This document shows, in pieces, positions 30,732 to 38,139 of a DNA stretch of 39,339 bases. The stretch's first letter is position 1, and each line of letters begins with the position of its first letter. Position numbers and translations under genes: made by a program. The notes beneath the pieces are model-generated. The model worked only from the letters and a program-made list of their open reading frames with translations. It did no database searches and was not told the origin of the DNA. This DNA comes from CAZXGD01 sp046350455 (lineage in GTDB: Bacteria; Planctomycetota; Phycisphaerae; Phycisphaerales; SM1A02), in contig JAXMAM010000027.1 of the NCBI GenBank assembly GCA_046350455.1, positions 1-39,339 on the forward strand. Reading direction: 5' to 3'.

Positions 30732-31970
30732 ATGGCACCCAAGCTCCCCATCTACATGGACAACGCTGCCACCACCCGCTGCGACCCCCGCGTGGTGGAG
30801 GCCATGCTGCCCTATTTCTGCGAGAAGTTCGGCAACGCAGCCAGCCGCAACCACAAGTTTGGCTGGGAGGCCGAGGACGGCGTGGAGCACGCCCGTGAGC
30901 AGGCTGCTGCGCTGATCGGCGCCAGCCCCAAGGAAGTCATCTTCACCAGCGGCAGCACCGAGAGCAACAACCTGGCCATCAAGGGCGTGGCCTCCATGTA
31001 CGCCAAGGCAGGCCCAGGCCAGACTGGCCGCGGCCACATCATCACCGCCATGCATGAGCACAAGGCGGTGCTGGACCCGTGCAAGCGCCTGGAGCGCGAG
31101 GGCTTTGAGGTCACCTACCTGGAGCCTGGCGACGACGGCATCATCACCGCCGCCATGGTGGAGAAGGCCATGCGGCCCGACACCATCCTGGTGACCATCA
31201 TGTGGGCCAACAACGAGATCGGCACCATCAACGAGGTGCCGCTCATCGGCAAGCTGTGCCACGACCGCGAGGTGGTGTTCCACACCGACGCCACGCAGTG
31301 GGTGGGCAAGATGCCCACCGACGTGGAGCGCGACCACATTGACCTGCTGAGCTGGAGCGGCCACAAGATGTACGGCCCCAAGGGCGTGGGCGCGCTGTAC
31401 GTGCGGCGCCGCAAGCCGCGCGTGCGCGTGGACGCCATCCTGGACGGCGGCGGCCATGAGCGCGGCATGCGCAGCGGCACGCTGAACGTGACTGGAATCG
31501 TGGGCTTTGGCAAGGCCTGCGAGCTGTGCGCGGCCGAGATGGAGCACGAGCGCGAGCGCCTGCTGAAGCTGCGCCGCAAGCTGGAGTCCGAGCTGACCAG
31601 CCGCATCGAGGTCACCAAGGTCAACGGCCATGCAGAGCGCCGCCTGCCGCACCTCACCAACATCAGCTTTGGCTTTGTGGAAGGCGAGAGCCTGATGATG
31701 GGCGTGAAGGACATCGCCTGCTCCAGCGGCAGCGCGTGTACCAGCGCCAGCCTGGAGCCCAGCTACGTGCTCAAGAGCCTGGGCATCGGGGATGACCTGG
31801 CACACAGCAGCCTGCGCCTCTCCTTGGGCCGCTGGACCACCGAAGAAGAAGTGGACTACGCCATCGAGGCCGTGGTGAAGGCTGTGAATCACCTGCGCAG
31901 CATGAGCCCCTTATACGACCTGCACAAGGAAGGCATTGACATCAGCAAGATCGAGTGGCAGCAGCACTGA
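30732..31970 (+). CDS. iscS: Cysteine desulfurase IscS
   Basis: IscS takes sulfur from cysteine, using PLP, for Fe-S cluster assembly. The 412-residue protein has YMDNAATTRCDPRVVEAM, FTSGSTESNNLAIKG, TAMHEHKAVLDPCK, VTIMWANNEIGTINE, FHTDATQW and SWSGHKMYGPKGVGALY with the PLP lysine. The mobile active-site loop is SSGSACTSASLEPSYVL, as in IscS/NifS group I enzymes. The unusual part is only the C-terminus (GIDISKIEWQQH), which is the IscU-docking type. It heads the iscS-iscU-iscA operon; IscU follows 27 bp later. Confidence 0.97.
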   Translation: MAPKLPIYMDNAATTRCDPRVVEAMLPYFCEKFGNAASRNHKFGWEAEDGVEHAREQAAALIGASPKEVIFTSGSTESNNLAIKGVASMYAKAGPGQTGRGHIITAMHEHKAVLDPCKRLEREGFEVTYLEPGDDGIITAAMVEKAMRPDTILVTIMWANNEIGTINEVPLIGKLCHDREVVFHTDATQWVGKMPTDVERDHIDLLSWSGHKMYGPKGVGALYVRRRKPRVRVDAILDGGGHERGMRSGTLNVTGIVGFGKACELCAAEMEHERERLLKLRRKLESELTSRIEVTKVNGHAERRLPHLTNISFGFVEGESLMMGVKDIACSSGSACTSASLEPSYVLKSLGIGDDLAHSSLRLSLGRWTTEEEVDYAIEAVVKAVNHLRSMSPLYDLHKEGIDISKIEWQQH

Positions 31971-31997
31971 ACCCGCACACGCAACGGACATAGACCC

Positions 31998-32429
31998 ATG
32001 GCATATTCAGAGAAAGTCGTCGATCACTACAACAACCCGCGCAACGTGGGCAGCTTTGGCTCGAGCAAGGAAGTGGCGCAGCGCAAGGACGTTGGCGTCG
32101 GCATCGTGGGCGCCCCGGAGTGCGGCGACGTGATGCAGCTGCAGATCAAGGTGAACGACCGCGGCGTCATCGAGGACGCCAAGTTCAAGTGCTTTGGCTG
32201 CGGCAGCGCCATCGCCAGCAGCAGCCTGGCCACCGAGTGGATCAAGGGCAAGAGCGTGGATGAGGCGCTGTCCATCAAGAACACGCAGATCGTGGACGAG
32301 CTGAGCCTGCCGCCCATCAAGATCCACTGCAGCGTGCTTGCGGAAGACAGCATTCGCGCTGCCATCGCTGACTACAAGAAGAAGAACGGCCAGGCGCAGG
32401 AGAGCCCAGCAGAGGCCAGCGCGCACTGA
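31998..32429 (+). CDS. iscU: Fe-S cluster scaffold IscU
   Basis: IscU is the platform on which IscS builds [2Fe-2S] clusters. The 143-residue protein has the three ligand cysteines at Cys42 (PECGD, with the conserved Asp44), Cys68 (FGCGSAIASSS) and Cys111 (HCSVLAEDSI). LPPIK before the last cysteine is the chaperone-recognition motif seen in IscU (LPPVK), although no hscA or hscB is in this operon. An extra cysteine (Cys65) precedes the second ligand. The last about 15 residues are Ala/Glu-rich and unconserved. It lies 24 bp before iscA. Confidence 0.96.
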   Translation: MAYSEKVVDHYNNPRNVGSFGSSKEVAQRKDVGVGIVGAPECGDVMQLQIKVNDRGVIEDAKFKCFGCGSAIASSSLATEWIKGKSVDEALSIKNTQIVDELSLPPIKIHCSVLAEDSIRAAIADYKKKNGQAQESPAEASAH

Positions 32430-32453
32430 CGCATCGCACACGGAGGTCACACC

Positions 32454-32876
32454 ATGCCAGTCATCATCACCGACACTGCAGCCCGCGAGATCAACGCCAT
32501 CATCAACCAGCAGGGTCTGGATCCCGCCAAGATCAGGCTCCGCGTGGGCGTGAAGGGCGGTGGCTGCAGCGGCTTCAGCTACATCCTGGACCTGACGGAG
32601 GTCCAGAAGGACACCGACGAGTGCTGGGAGTACTCCTACCAGCCCTCTGCGGATGGCAAGACGCTCACTCGTCTTGAGTCTGCGGCCCAGGGCGGCGGCG
32701 TGGCCACCATGGCTCCCGGCGCATTCACCGTGCGCGTGGTGTGCGATCCCAAGAGCTATCTCTACCTGGATGGCACCACCATTGACTTCAAGGACGAGAT
32801 CATGGGCCGCGGGTTTGTGTTCAACAACCCCAACGCCACCACCACCTGCGGGTGCGGGAGCAGCTTCAGCGCCTGA
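32454..32876 (+). CDS. iscA: A-type Fe-S carrier protein (IscA/ErpA family)
   Basis: A-type carriers pass Fe-S clusters to target enzymes. The family ligand cysteines are present: Cys in GGGCSGFSY and the C-terminal pair in TTTCGCGSSFSA. At 140 residues it is some 30 longer than E. coli IscA. The extra residues form an insertion around WEYSYQPSADGKTLTRLESA and a Gly/Ala stretch between the first cysteine and the C-terminal half. A strong GGAGGT precedes the ATG. As the third gene of the operon it most likely receives clusters from IscU. Whether it is IscA, ErpA or a distinct subtype cannot be settled from motifs alone. Confidence 0.88.
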   Translation: MPVIITDTAAREINAIINQQGLDPAKIRLRVGVKGGGCSGFSYILDLTEVQKDTDECWEYSYQPSADGKTLTRLESAAQGGGVATMAPGAFTVRVVCDPKSYLYLDGTTIDFKDEIMGRGFVFNNPNATTTCGCGSSFSA

Positions 32877-32917
32877 GTGCGCGGGCGCAAGGCCGTGCGC
32901 GGGTCCCGCTGCGCACT
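32876..32917. terminator. Hairpin between iscA and the EAL gene
   Basis: AGTGCGC (32876-32882) pairs with GCGCACT (32911-32917). Inner G- and C-runs can extend the stem. It is placed between the convergent stops; no T-tract. Confidence 0.5.
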
Positions 32918-32926
32918 GGCCGTGGC

Positions 32927-34561
32927 CTAGCGCCGCAGCGTGGTGCCAGCGGCTGCAAAGCCGGGCACAGACTCTGGTGGCAGCGGTCGGCTGATGTAGA
33001 AGCCCTGGGCTGAGTCCCAGCCGCGCTCTGCCAGGTAGCTCCACTGGGCTGCGTCCTCCACGCCTTCTGCCACGCAGGGCACGTGCAGCTCCTGCGCCGC
33101 GCGCAGCACCAGGTCTGCTGCAGCGCGGTCCTGCGCAGTGCCAGGCAGCCGGGCGATCAGGCCGCGGTCCACCTTCACCTCATCCAGGGGCAGCGTGCGC
33201 AGCGTGGGCAGGGCCAGCGCGCCAGTGCCCAGGTCCTCCACGCTCACGCGGATACCCGCCACCCGCACGTCAGCCAGCTGCTCGCGGATGCCAGCGGTGT
33301 CATGGGCCAGCGAGGCTTCGGAGACCTCCACGGTCAACTGCTCGCCCAGCAGGCCGCTCTCGCTGAGGGCCAGGCGGGCTTCATCCACAAAGTCGCCGCG
33401 GCGGAACTGCCCAGCGCTGATGTTCACGCTCACGCCCAGCTGCATGCCAGCGCGCAGCCACTCTGCAGTTTGACGGCAGGCTTCGCGCAGGGCCCAGGTG
33501 CCCACCTCGTCCAGGAGGCCAGCATCGTCCGCCACCGCCAGCAGGCGCTCGGGCGGCACGTGTTCGCCCGTGGGCAGCTGCCAGCGGATGAGGGCCTCCA
33601 CGCTGGTCACCTCGCCTGTGGCCAAGGAGACCTTGGGCTGGTAGGCCAGCTGGAAGCGGCCTTCCTCTGCTGCGTGCTGGATGTGCGTGGCCAGCTCCAG
33701 GTTGTCCAGCAGGGTGCGGGCGTCGCGCGCGTCGTAGGTGTGCACGCGCGGCTGGCCCAGCGTGCGGGCGGTGTCCAGCGCCACGTGGCACTCGCGCAGG
33801 AGCGCGGCTGCAGAGGCCTCGCGCGTGCGGACCACGGTGGAGCCCACCAGCGCGCGGGCGCGGAAGGTCATGCTGCCAGCGCTCAGCGGCATCTGGCCAA
33901 TGCCAGCCAGCGCAGTGAGCAGGCCCCGCATCTGCGGCGTGCTGGGCGGCAGCAGCACCGCCATGGCGCCTGGTTCCAAGGCAAAGACACCCTGGGCGTC
34001 CGGTGCCAGCGCCTGCATGCGCGCGCGCCAGGCGGCGGTGAAGGATTCGTATGCCTCCATGCCCAGCGCTGCGGCCAGGGCGTCTGCGTCCTGCAGCACC
34101 ACCAGGGCCAGCGTGGAGGGGAGCGGCGCGGTGCGCACGGCCGCCTGCAGGGCCTCCATCACCGCATGGCGCGCGTCCGCTGGCGCTGGCGTGGCAGCCA
34201 GACGGCGGAGGCGCGCGTGGACAGCCTCCAGAAGCGCGGGGTCGGTTGGGTCGTCTGGAAGGGCGTCGTCAAAGCCAGCAAGGAGAGCGGTGCGCACATC
34301 GCCGGCCCCTGGGGGCAGCAGTCCCACCAGCTGCACAGAGGAGGAACCGCAGTGCGAGCGCAGTGCCTGCGCCATCGGTGCGCCCGTAGCGTCTGCCAGC
34401 GTGGTGGGCAGCACCACCACGTGGGGCTCCCACGCCTGCGCCAGATCCAGGCCAGCCGCGGCGTCCGCGGCAGAACGCACCTCGTAGCGTGCGCGGCGGA
34501 GCGCCAGCGCGTGGCGGTCTCGTGCGGCCGGCTGCGGCTGGATGATCAGGATGCGGTTCAT
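32927..34561 (-). CDS. Degenerate REC-GGDEF protein with an EAL domain
   Basis: The 544-residue protein looks like a cyclic-di-GMP regulator. The N-terminus (1-110) has the shape of a receiver domain (MNRILIIQPQPAARDRHALA), but the phosphoacceptor site reads VVVLPTTLADATG, with no aspartate. The middle (150-290) resembles GGDEF, with EPGAM in place of the signature, so no diguanylate cyclase activity is expected. The C-terminal EAL domain retains EALIRW (Glu322), VSVNISAGQF, VEVSEAS, DEVKVDRG, AEGVED and QGFYISRPLP, but DDFG is changed to EDLG (Glu442-Asp443). It may bind or slowly cleave c-di-GMP. It has no membrane segment. Its ATG overlaps the stop of the TauE gene. Confidence 0.88.
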   Translation of the reverse strand: MNRILIIQPQPAARDRHALALRRARYEVRSAADAAAGLDLAQAWEPHVVVLPTTLADATGAPMAQALRSHCGSSSVQLVGLLPPGAGDVRTALLAGFDDALPDDPTDPALLEAVHARLRRLAATPAPADARHAVMEALQAAVRTAPLPSTLALVVLQDADALAAALGMEAYESFTAAWRARMQALAPDAQGVFALEPGAMAVLLPPSTPQMRGLLTALAGIGQMPLSAGSMTFRARALVGSTVVRTREASAAALLRECHVALDTARTLGQPRVHTYDARDARTLLDNLELATHIQHAAEEGRFQLAYQPKVSLATGEVTSVEALIRWQLPTGEHVPPERLLAVADDAGLLDEVGTWALREACRQTAEWLRAGMQLGVSVNISAGQFRRGDFVDEARLALSESGLLGEQLTVEVSEASLAHDTAGIREQLADVRVAGIRVSVEDLGTGALALPTLRTLPLDEVKVDRGLIARLPGTAQDRAAADLVLRAAQELHVPCVAEGVEDAAQWSYLAERGWDSAQGFYISRPLPPESVPGFAAAGTTLRR

Positions 34562-35409
34562 GGGGTGGGCTGGGCAGGCAGCGTAGGGGCAGGGCCAGGC
34601 GCCTGCATGACGCGCGCCACCCAGGGGCGCACCAGCATGAGCCCGGCCAGGGCTAGCGCGCACACCACCGTCCACTGCACCGCGCGCCGCGGAATGCGGG
34701 TGTTCAGCGTGGCGCCCACCCAGCCGCCCGCCAGCGCAGCAGGCGCAAAGCACGCTGCGATGGCGGCAGCGCCTGGCAGCAGCGTGCCACCGCCCGGCGC
34801 TGGCAGGTGCGCCATGGACCACATCTGCACCACGGCGCCAACAGCCACGCTGGGCAGGACCAGCGCCATGCTGGTGGCAGCTGCCTCCTTCACCGGTGTG
34901 CGGAGCCACTCCCGCTGGAAGGGCACGAACACCACGCCGCCGCCCACGCTCAGCACGCCACCAGCCAGTCCGGCCAGCGTGCCTGCCAGCCCAGCGGGCA
35001 GCGGCCTCAGCTGGCGCGGCGCAGCCTGCTGGCTGGGCGCGCGCAGCAGCGTGTGCAGCTCGCGCGCCACCACCAGCAGCACAAAGATGCCGAACATCCC
35101 GCGGTACAGCACCGCGTCAATTCCCATGCTCAGCCACACGCCCACCACCACCCACAGGATGGTCCAGGGCGCGATGGCCCAAAAGGTGCGCCAGTTGATC
35201 TGCTTGGCCCGCGCGTAGGGTCCAATGGCGCCAGCCGCCACAAAGGTGTTGCTGACCATGGCAGCCGCGCGCAGCTGCTGCGTGTCCGGGTCCAGGAGCA
35301 GCGTGGCCAGCGGGATGACAAACGTGGCACCCCCCAGCCCCACCAGCGAGCCAAACGCGCCGCCGGTGAAGCCGACAAGCACGAAGCCCAGCGCTGTTGT
35401 CCAGTCCAC
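34558..35409 (-). CDS. TauE/SafE family permease
   Basis: The 283-residue membrane protein has about eight hydrophobic helices. The two family halves each begin with a glycine-rich turn: FTGGAFGSLVGLGGATFVIPLA at the N-terminus and LAGTLAGLAGGVLSVGGGVVFVP in the middle. These proteins export or import sulfur-containing or other organic anions; the substrate here is unknown. The start is taken as GTG at 35409 because the protein begins directly with the first helix and TATGCT lies 6 nt upstream; upstream in-frame sequence overlaps the ComM gene. The stop overlaps the EAL gene (ATGA), so the two are probably co-expressed. Confidence 0.88.
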   Translation of the reverse strand: MDWTTALGFVLVGFTGGAFGSLVGLGGATFVIPLATLLLDPDTQQLRAAAMVSNTFVAAGAIGPYARAKQINWRTFWAIAPWTILWVVVGVWLSMGIDAVLYRGMFGIFVLLVVARELHTLLRAPSQQAAPRQLRPLPAGLAGTLAGLAGGVLSVGGGVVFVPFQREWLRTPVKEAAATSMALVLPSVAVGAVVQMWSMAHLPAPGGGTLLPGAAAIAACFAPAALAGGWVGATLNTRIPRRAVQWTVVCALALAGLMLVRPWVARVMQAPGPAPTLPAQPTP

Positions 35410-35415
35410 GGGCGG

Positions 35416-35421
35416 AGCATA
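35416..35421 (-). promoter_or_regulatory. -10-like box TATGCT for the TauE gene
   Basis: Minus-strand TATGCT lies 6 nt before the GTG at 35409. On the plus strand the overlapping TAGGGC (35420-35425) is a weak candidate for the divergent comM gene. Confidence 0.4.
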
Positions 35422-35470
35422 GGGCGCGCTGGGAGTTTCCGCAGGGATCGGGAGGCGTGCGGAAGGGCGC

Positions 35471-37018
35471 GTGCATGCTGTGGGCGTGCTGGTGCGCATC
35501 CCCAGTTTTGTGCTCCAAGGCGTTGAAGCGGCCCGCTGCGACGTGGAGGTGGCGCTGCAGACGCGCGGGCTCCCGCGGATTGGCCTGGTGGGACTGCCAG
35601 ACACCGCGGTGAAGGAGAGCATCGAGCGTGTGCGCTCAGCGCTGGAGGCCAGCGGGTTCGAGCCACCCAGGCATCGGGTGACCATCAATCTGGCGCCAGC
35701 AGACCTGCGCAAGAGCGGGCCGGTGTACGACCTGCCCATCGCGCTGGGGCTGCTGTTGGCGCATCCCAGCGCCGCGCAGGCCAGCAGCCGGGCGCCACCG
35801 CCCGAAGCGTGGTTTGTCTGCGGTGAACTGGCGCTGGACGGAAGCGTGCGCCCGGTGCGCGGCGTGGTGAGCATGGCGCTGCTGGCACGCGCTGCAGGCG
35901 CAGCGGGCGTGGTGGTGCCAGCGGACAACGCAGCCGAAGCTGCGGTGGTGGCTGGCATCCAGGTGCGCGGGGCCGCCACGCTGGCGCAGGCGGCTGCGTT
36001 CTTTGCTGGATCGGCAGCGCTGCCGGCAGCAGGTGCTGTGGACGTGGCCAGCGCGCTGCGCCAGGCAGACGCTGCAGTGGACTTTGCAGACGTGCGCGGC
36101 CAGGAGGCGGCCAAGCGTGCGCTGGTGGTGGCCGCGGCTGGCGGGCACAACGTGCTGCTCATCGGGCCAGCGGGGTGCGGCAAGACCATGATGGCCCGCG
36201 CCATGCCTGGCATCCTGCCAGCCATGGCAGCTGACGAGGCGCTGGAGGTCACCCGCATCTGGAGCGCAGCGGGCGCGCTGGGAACTGGACGGGCGCTGGT
36301 GGCAGAGCGGCCCTTCCGCGCGCCGCATCACACGGCCAGCACGGTGGCGCTGGTGGGCGGTGGCGCTGGCGGCATGCCCAGGCCTGGCGAGGTCACGCTG
36401 GCGCACCACGGCGTGCTGTTCCTGGACGAGCTGCCAGAGTTCAGCCGGCACGCGCTGGAGGCGTTGCGCGAACCGCTGGAGGATGGGTTCATCACTGTGG
36501 CGCGCGCGCATGGCGCAGCACGCTTCCCAGCGCAGAGCCTGCTGGTGGCGGCCATGAATCCCACCGCCAGAGGCGACCGAGCTGCTGGCCCTCGCGGCGA
36601 TCTGGCTGCGGCCACCTACCTGGCGCGGGTGAGCGGCCCGGTGGTGGACCGCATTGACCTGCACGTGGAGGTGCGCGCGGTGCCCTTCGAGCGCCTGGCC
36701 TCTGAACGCGCGCACGAGAACAGCGCCGCGCTCCGCGCCCGGGTGACGCAGGCCCGGGACGTGCAGCGCGCCCGGCAGGGTGGGCGGTTGAACGCTCACC
36801 TGCGCGGGCGCGCGCTGGACCAGCTGGCTGCGCTGTGCCCCGACGGAAGCGCGCTTCTGGGAGACGCCATCACGCGGCTGGGCCTGAGCGCCCGGGCGTA
36901 CGACCGCATCCGGCGCGTGGCGCGCACCATCGCAGACCTGGAGGGGGCTGCAACGGTGGAGTCACACCACGTCGCAGAAGCAGTGCAGTACCGCGTGCTG
37001 GACCGTCACGCAGCGTGA
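35471..37018 (+). CDS. comM: ComM-like AAA+ ATPase (Mg-chelatase family, YifB)
   Basis: ComM-type proteins are helicase-like AAA+ hexamers that assist branch migration during natural transformation. The 515-residue protein has the N-terminal lon-protease-like fold (GLVGLPDTAVKESIERVRSAL and HRVTINLAPADLRKSGPVYDL), then GPAGCGKTMMARAMPGILP (Walker A), FRAPHHTAS and GVLFLDELPEFSRHALEALR (Walker B). The C-terminal part includes RVSGPVVDRIDLHVEV. The cysteine cluster usual in the family (NPCPCG and following) is missing: here it reads MNPTARGDRAAGPRGD. Translation starts at GTG; GGAAGG precedes it. The gene converges on the hydrolase gene with 31 bp between. Confidence 0.9.
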   Translation: MHAVGVLVRIPSFVLQGVEAARCDVEVALQTRGLPRIGLVGLPDTAVKESIERVRSALEASGFEPPRHRVTINLAPADLRKSGPVYDLPIALGLLLAHPSAAQASSRAPPPEAWFVCGELALDGSVRPVRGVVSMALLARAAGAAGVVVPADNAAEAAVVAGIQVRGAATLAQAAAFFAGSAALPAAGAVDVASALRQADAAVDFADVRGQEAAKRALVVAAAGGHNVLLIGPAGCGKTMMARAMPGILPAMAADEALEVTRIWSAAGALGTGRALVAERPFRAPHHTASTVALVGGGAGGMPRPGEVTLAHHGVLFLDELPEFSRHALEALREPLEDGFITVARAHGAARFPAQSLLVAAMNPTARGDRAAGPRGDLAAATYLARVSGPVVDRIDLHVEVRAVPFERLASERAHENSAALRARVTQARDVQRARQGGRLNAHLRGRALDQLAALCPDGSALLGDAITRLGLSARAYDRIRRVARTIADLEGAATVESHHVAEAVQYRVLDRHAA

Positions 37019-37049
37019 CGCCAGCTGGAACGTGCCACGTGGGCGGGAG

Positions 37050-38027
37050 CTACGGTGTGCCAGCGGGTGCTGGTTTGGCAGCAGGCTTGGTGTCGGGCTT
37101 GGAATCCGGCTTTGAATCCGGGTTGGTGCTCGACTTGGTGTCAGGTGTGGCCCCTGGCTTGCTCCCCGGCTTGGTCTCTGGCGGCGCTGGAGTCTTGGTT
37201 GCCGGCGCGCTGCCAGCGGGTGCCGCGGCCTTCCGCGTGTGTTCCTTGAAGAACTTCACCATCAGCGCTGGGCCATCCTTGCTGAACTCGTGTCCGCCGT
37301 CGTGGATGAAGGTCACCACGGGTGCGCCAATCTCAGAGGCGTACTGCGTGGCGCCAGGCGCCCACTCCGTGCCAGCCTCGGCGCACTTGTTCAAGCGGCG
37401 CATGAAGCGCATCATGCGCTCCTGCCCCTCGAATGGCACGATCTTGTCCTTGCGCCCGCCCAGGATCAGCATGGGGATGGGCTTCAGCTGGCTGGGCTGC
37501 CCAGTGCCGCCTGCGCTGGGGGCCGCTGCAGCGAACACATCGTTGCGGACGCCCGAGAGCAGGTAGGTGAAGGCGCCGCCGTTCGAGTGCCCAGTCACGT
37601 AGACGCGCGCTGGGTCCACCCAGCCCTCCTTCTTGAGCGAGTCCAGCATGGCGTCGAAGAACTTCAGGTCGCGGTCCTCGCCGTCCGTCAGGGAGAGCTG
37701 CCATCCAGGCTGCTTGCCCTCTGGGTCCAGCTTGGTCTTGGCGGCCAGGCCCTGCGGGTACACCACCACCGCCTCTGGCCACAGCGTGTGCAGCGCAAAG
37801 CCGCGCTCCACGTTGCGCGAATTGCCACCGTGCCCGTGGAAGACAAAGATGACTGGCGCGCCCCCCTCTGGCTTGGTGGCAGGGGCATGCACGATGGCTG
37901 TGCGCGTGACGCCGTCCACCTGCCATTCGCGGGTAGTGCCGTCAGCCAGGCCAAGGACAGCGCAGAGCGCAAGAATGATGGGTTGCAGCATGCGGGACCA
38001 ACGCGCTGCAGGGGAAGCCCATTGCAT
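37050..38027 (-). CDS. Exported alpha/beta hydrolase (PHB-depolymerase/LpqC-like)
   Basis: The protein resembles the LpqC or poly(3-hydroxybutyrate) depolymerase/feruloyl-esterase-like family of alpha/beta hydrolases. VIFVFHGHGGNSRNV holds the oxyanion region, VYVTGHSNGGAFTYLL the nucleophile serine, ILGGRKDKIVPFEG the aspartate area and HDGGHEFSKDGPALM the histidine. The start at 38027 (325 residues) gives a basic n-region (RWSR) before the hydrophobic stretch; the ATG at 37991 (313 residues) is possible but leaves no positive charge. The C-terminal about 60 residues are a disordered Lys-Pro-rich tail with repeats such as KPDSKPDTKP. The substrate is unknown; it probably acts in the periplasm or outside. 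Confidence 0.82.
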   Translation of the reverse strand: MQWASPAARWSRMLQPIILALCAVLGLADGTTREWQVDGVTRTAIVHAPATKPEGGAPVIFVFHGHGGNSRNVERGFALHTLWPEAVVVYPQGLAAKTKLDPEGKQPGWQLSLTDGEDRDLKFFDAMLDSLKKEGWVDPARVYVTGHSNGGAFTYLLSGVRNDVFAAAAPSAGGTGQPSQLKPIPMLILGGRKDKIVPFEGQERMMRFMRRLNKCAEAGTEWAPGATQYASEIGAPVVTFIHDGGHEFSKDGPALMVKFFKEHTRKAAAPAGSAPATKTPAPPETKPGSKPGATPDTKSSTNPDSKPDSKPDTKPAAKPAPAGTP

Positions 38028-38044
38028 GGCCGTCCAGACCACAG

Positions 38045-38130
38045 CCTGGTGCGCAGCCAGGAGAGCAGCCGTGTGCGCGGCTTGGAGCGCAGCCAAGTTC
38101 GCAGCCTGAAGCGCCGCCAGATTCGCAGCC
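38045..38130 (-). repeat. Degenerate 24-bp tandem repeat, about 3.5 copies
   Basis: Units start at 38045, 38069, 38093 and 38117, each beginning CC and sharing TxCGCAGCC-like cores. It fills the gap between the dehydrogenase stop and the hydrolase start. In the hydrolase frame the repeat is open and reads as an Ala/Leu/Asn-rich eight-residue repeat, but the composition does not look like a real N-terminus. Confidence 0.6.
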
Positions 38131-38139
38131 CGCCTGCAG

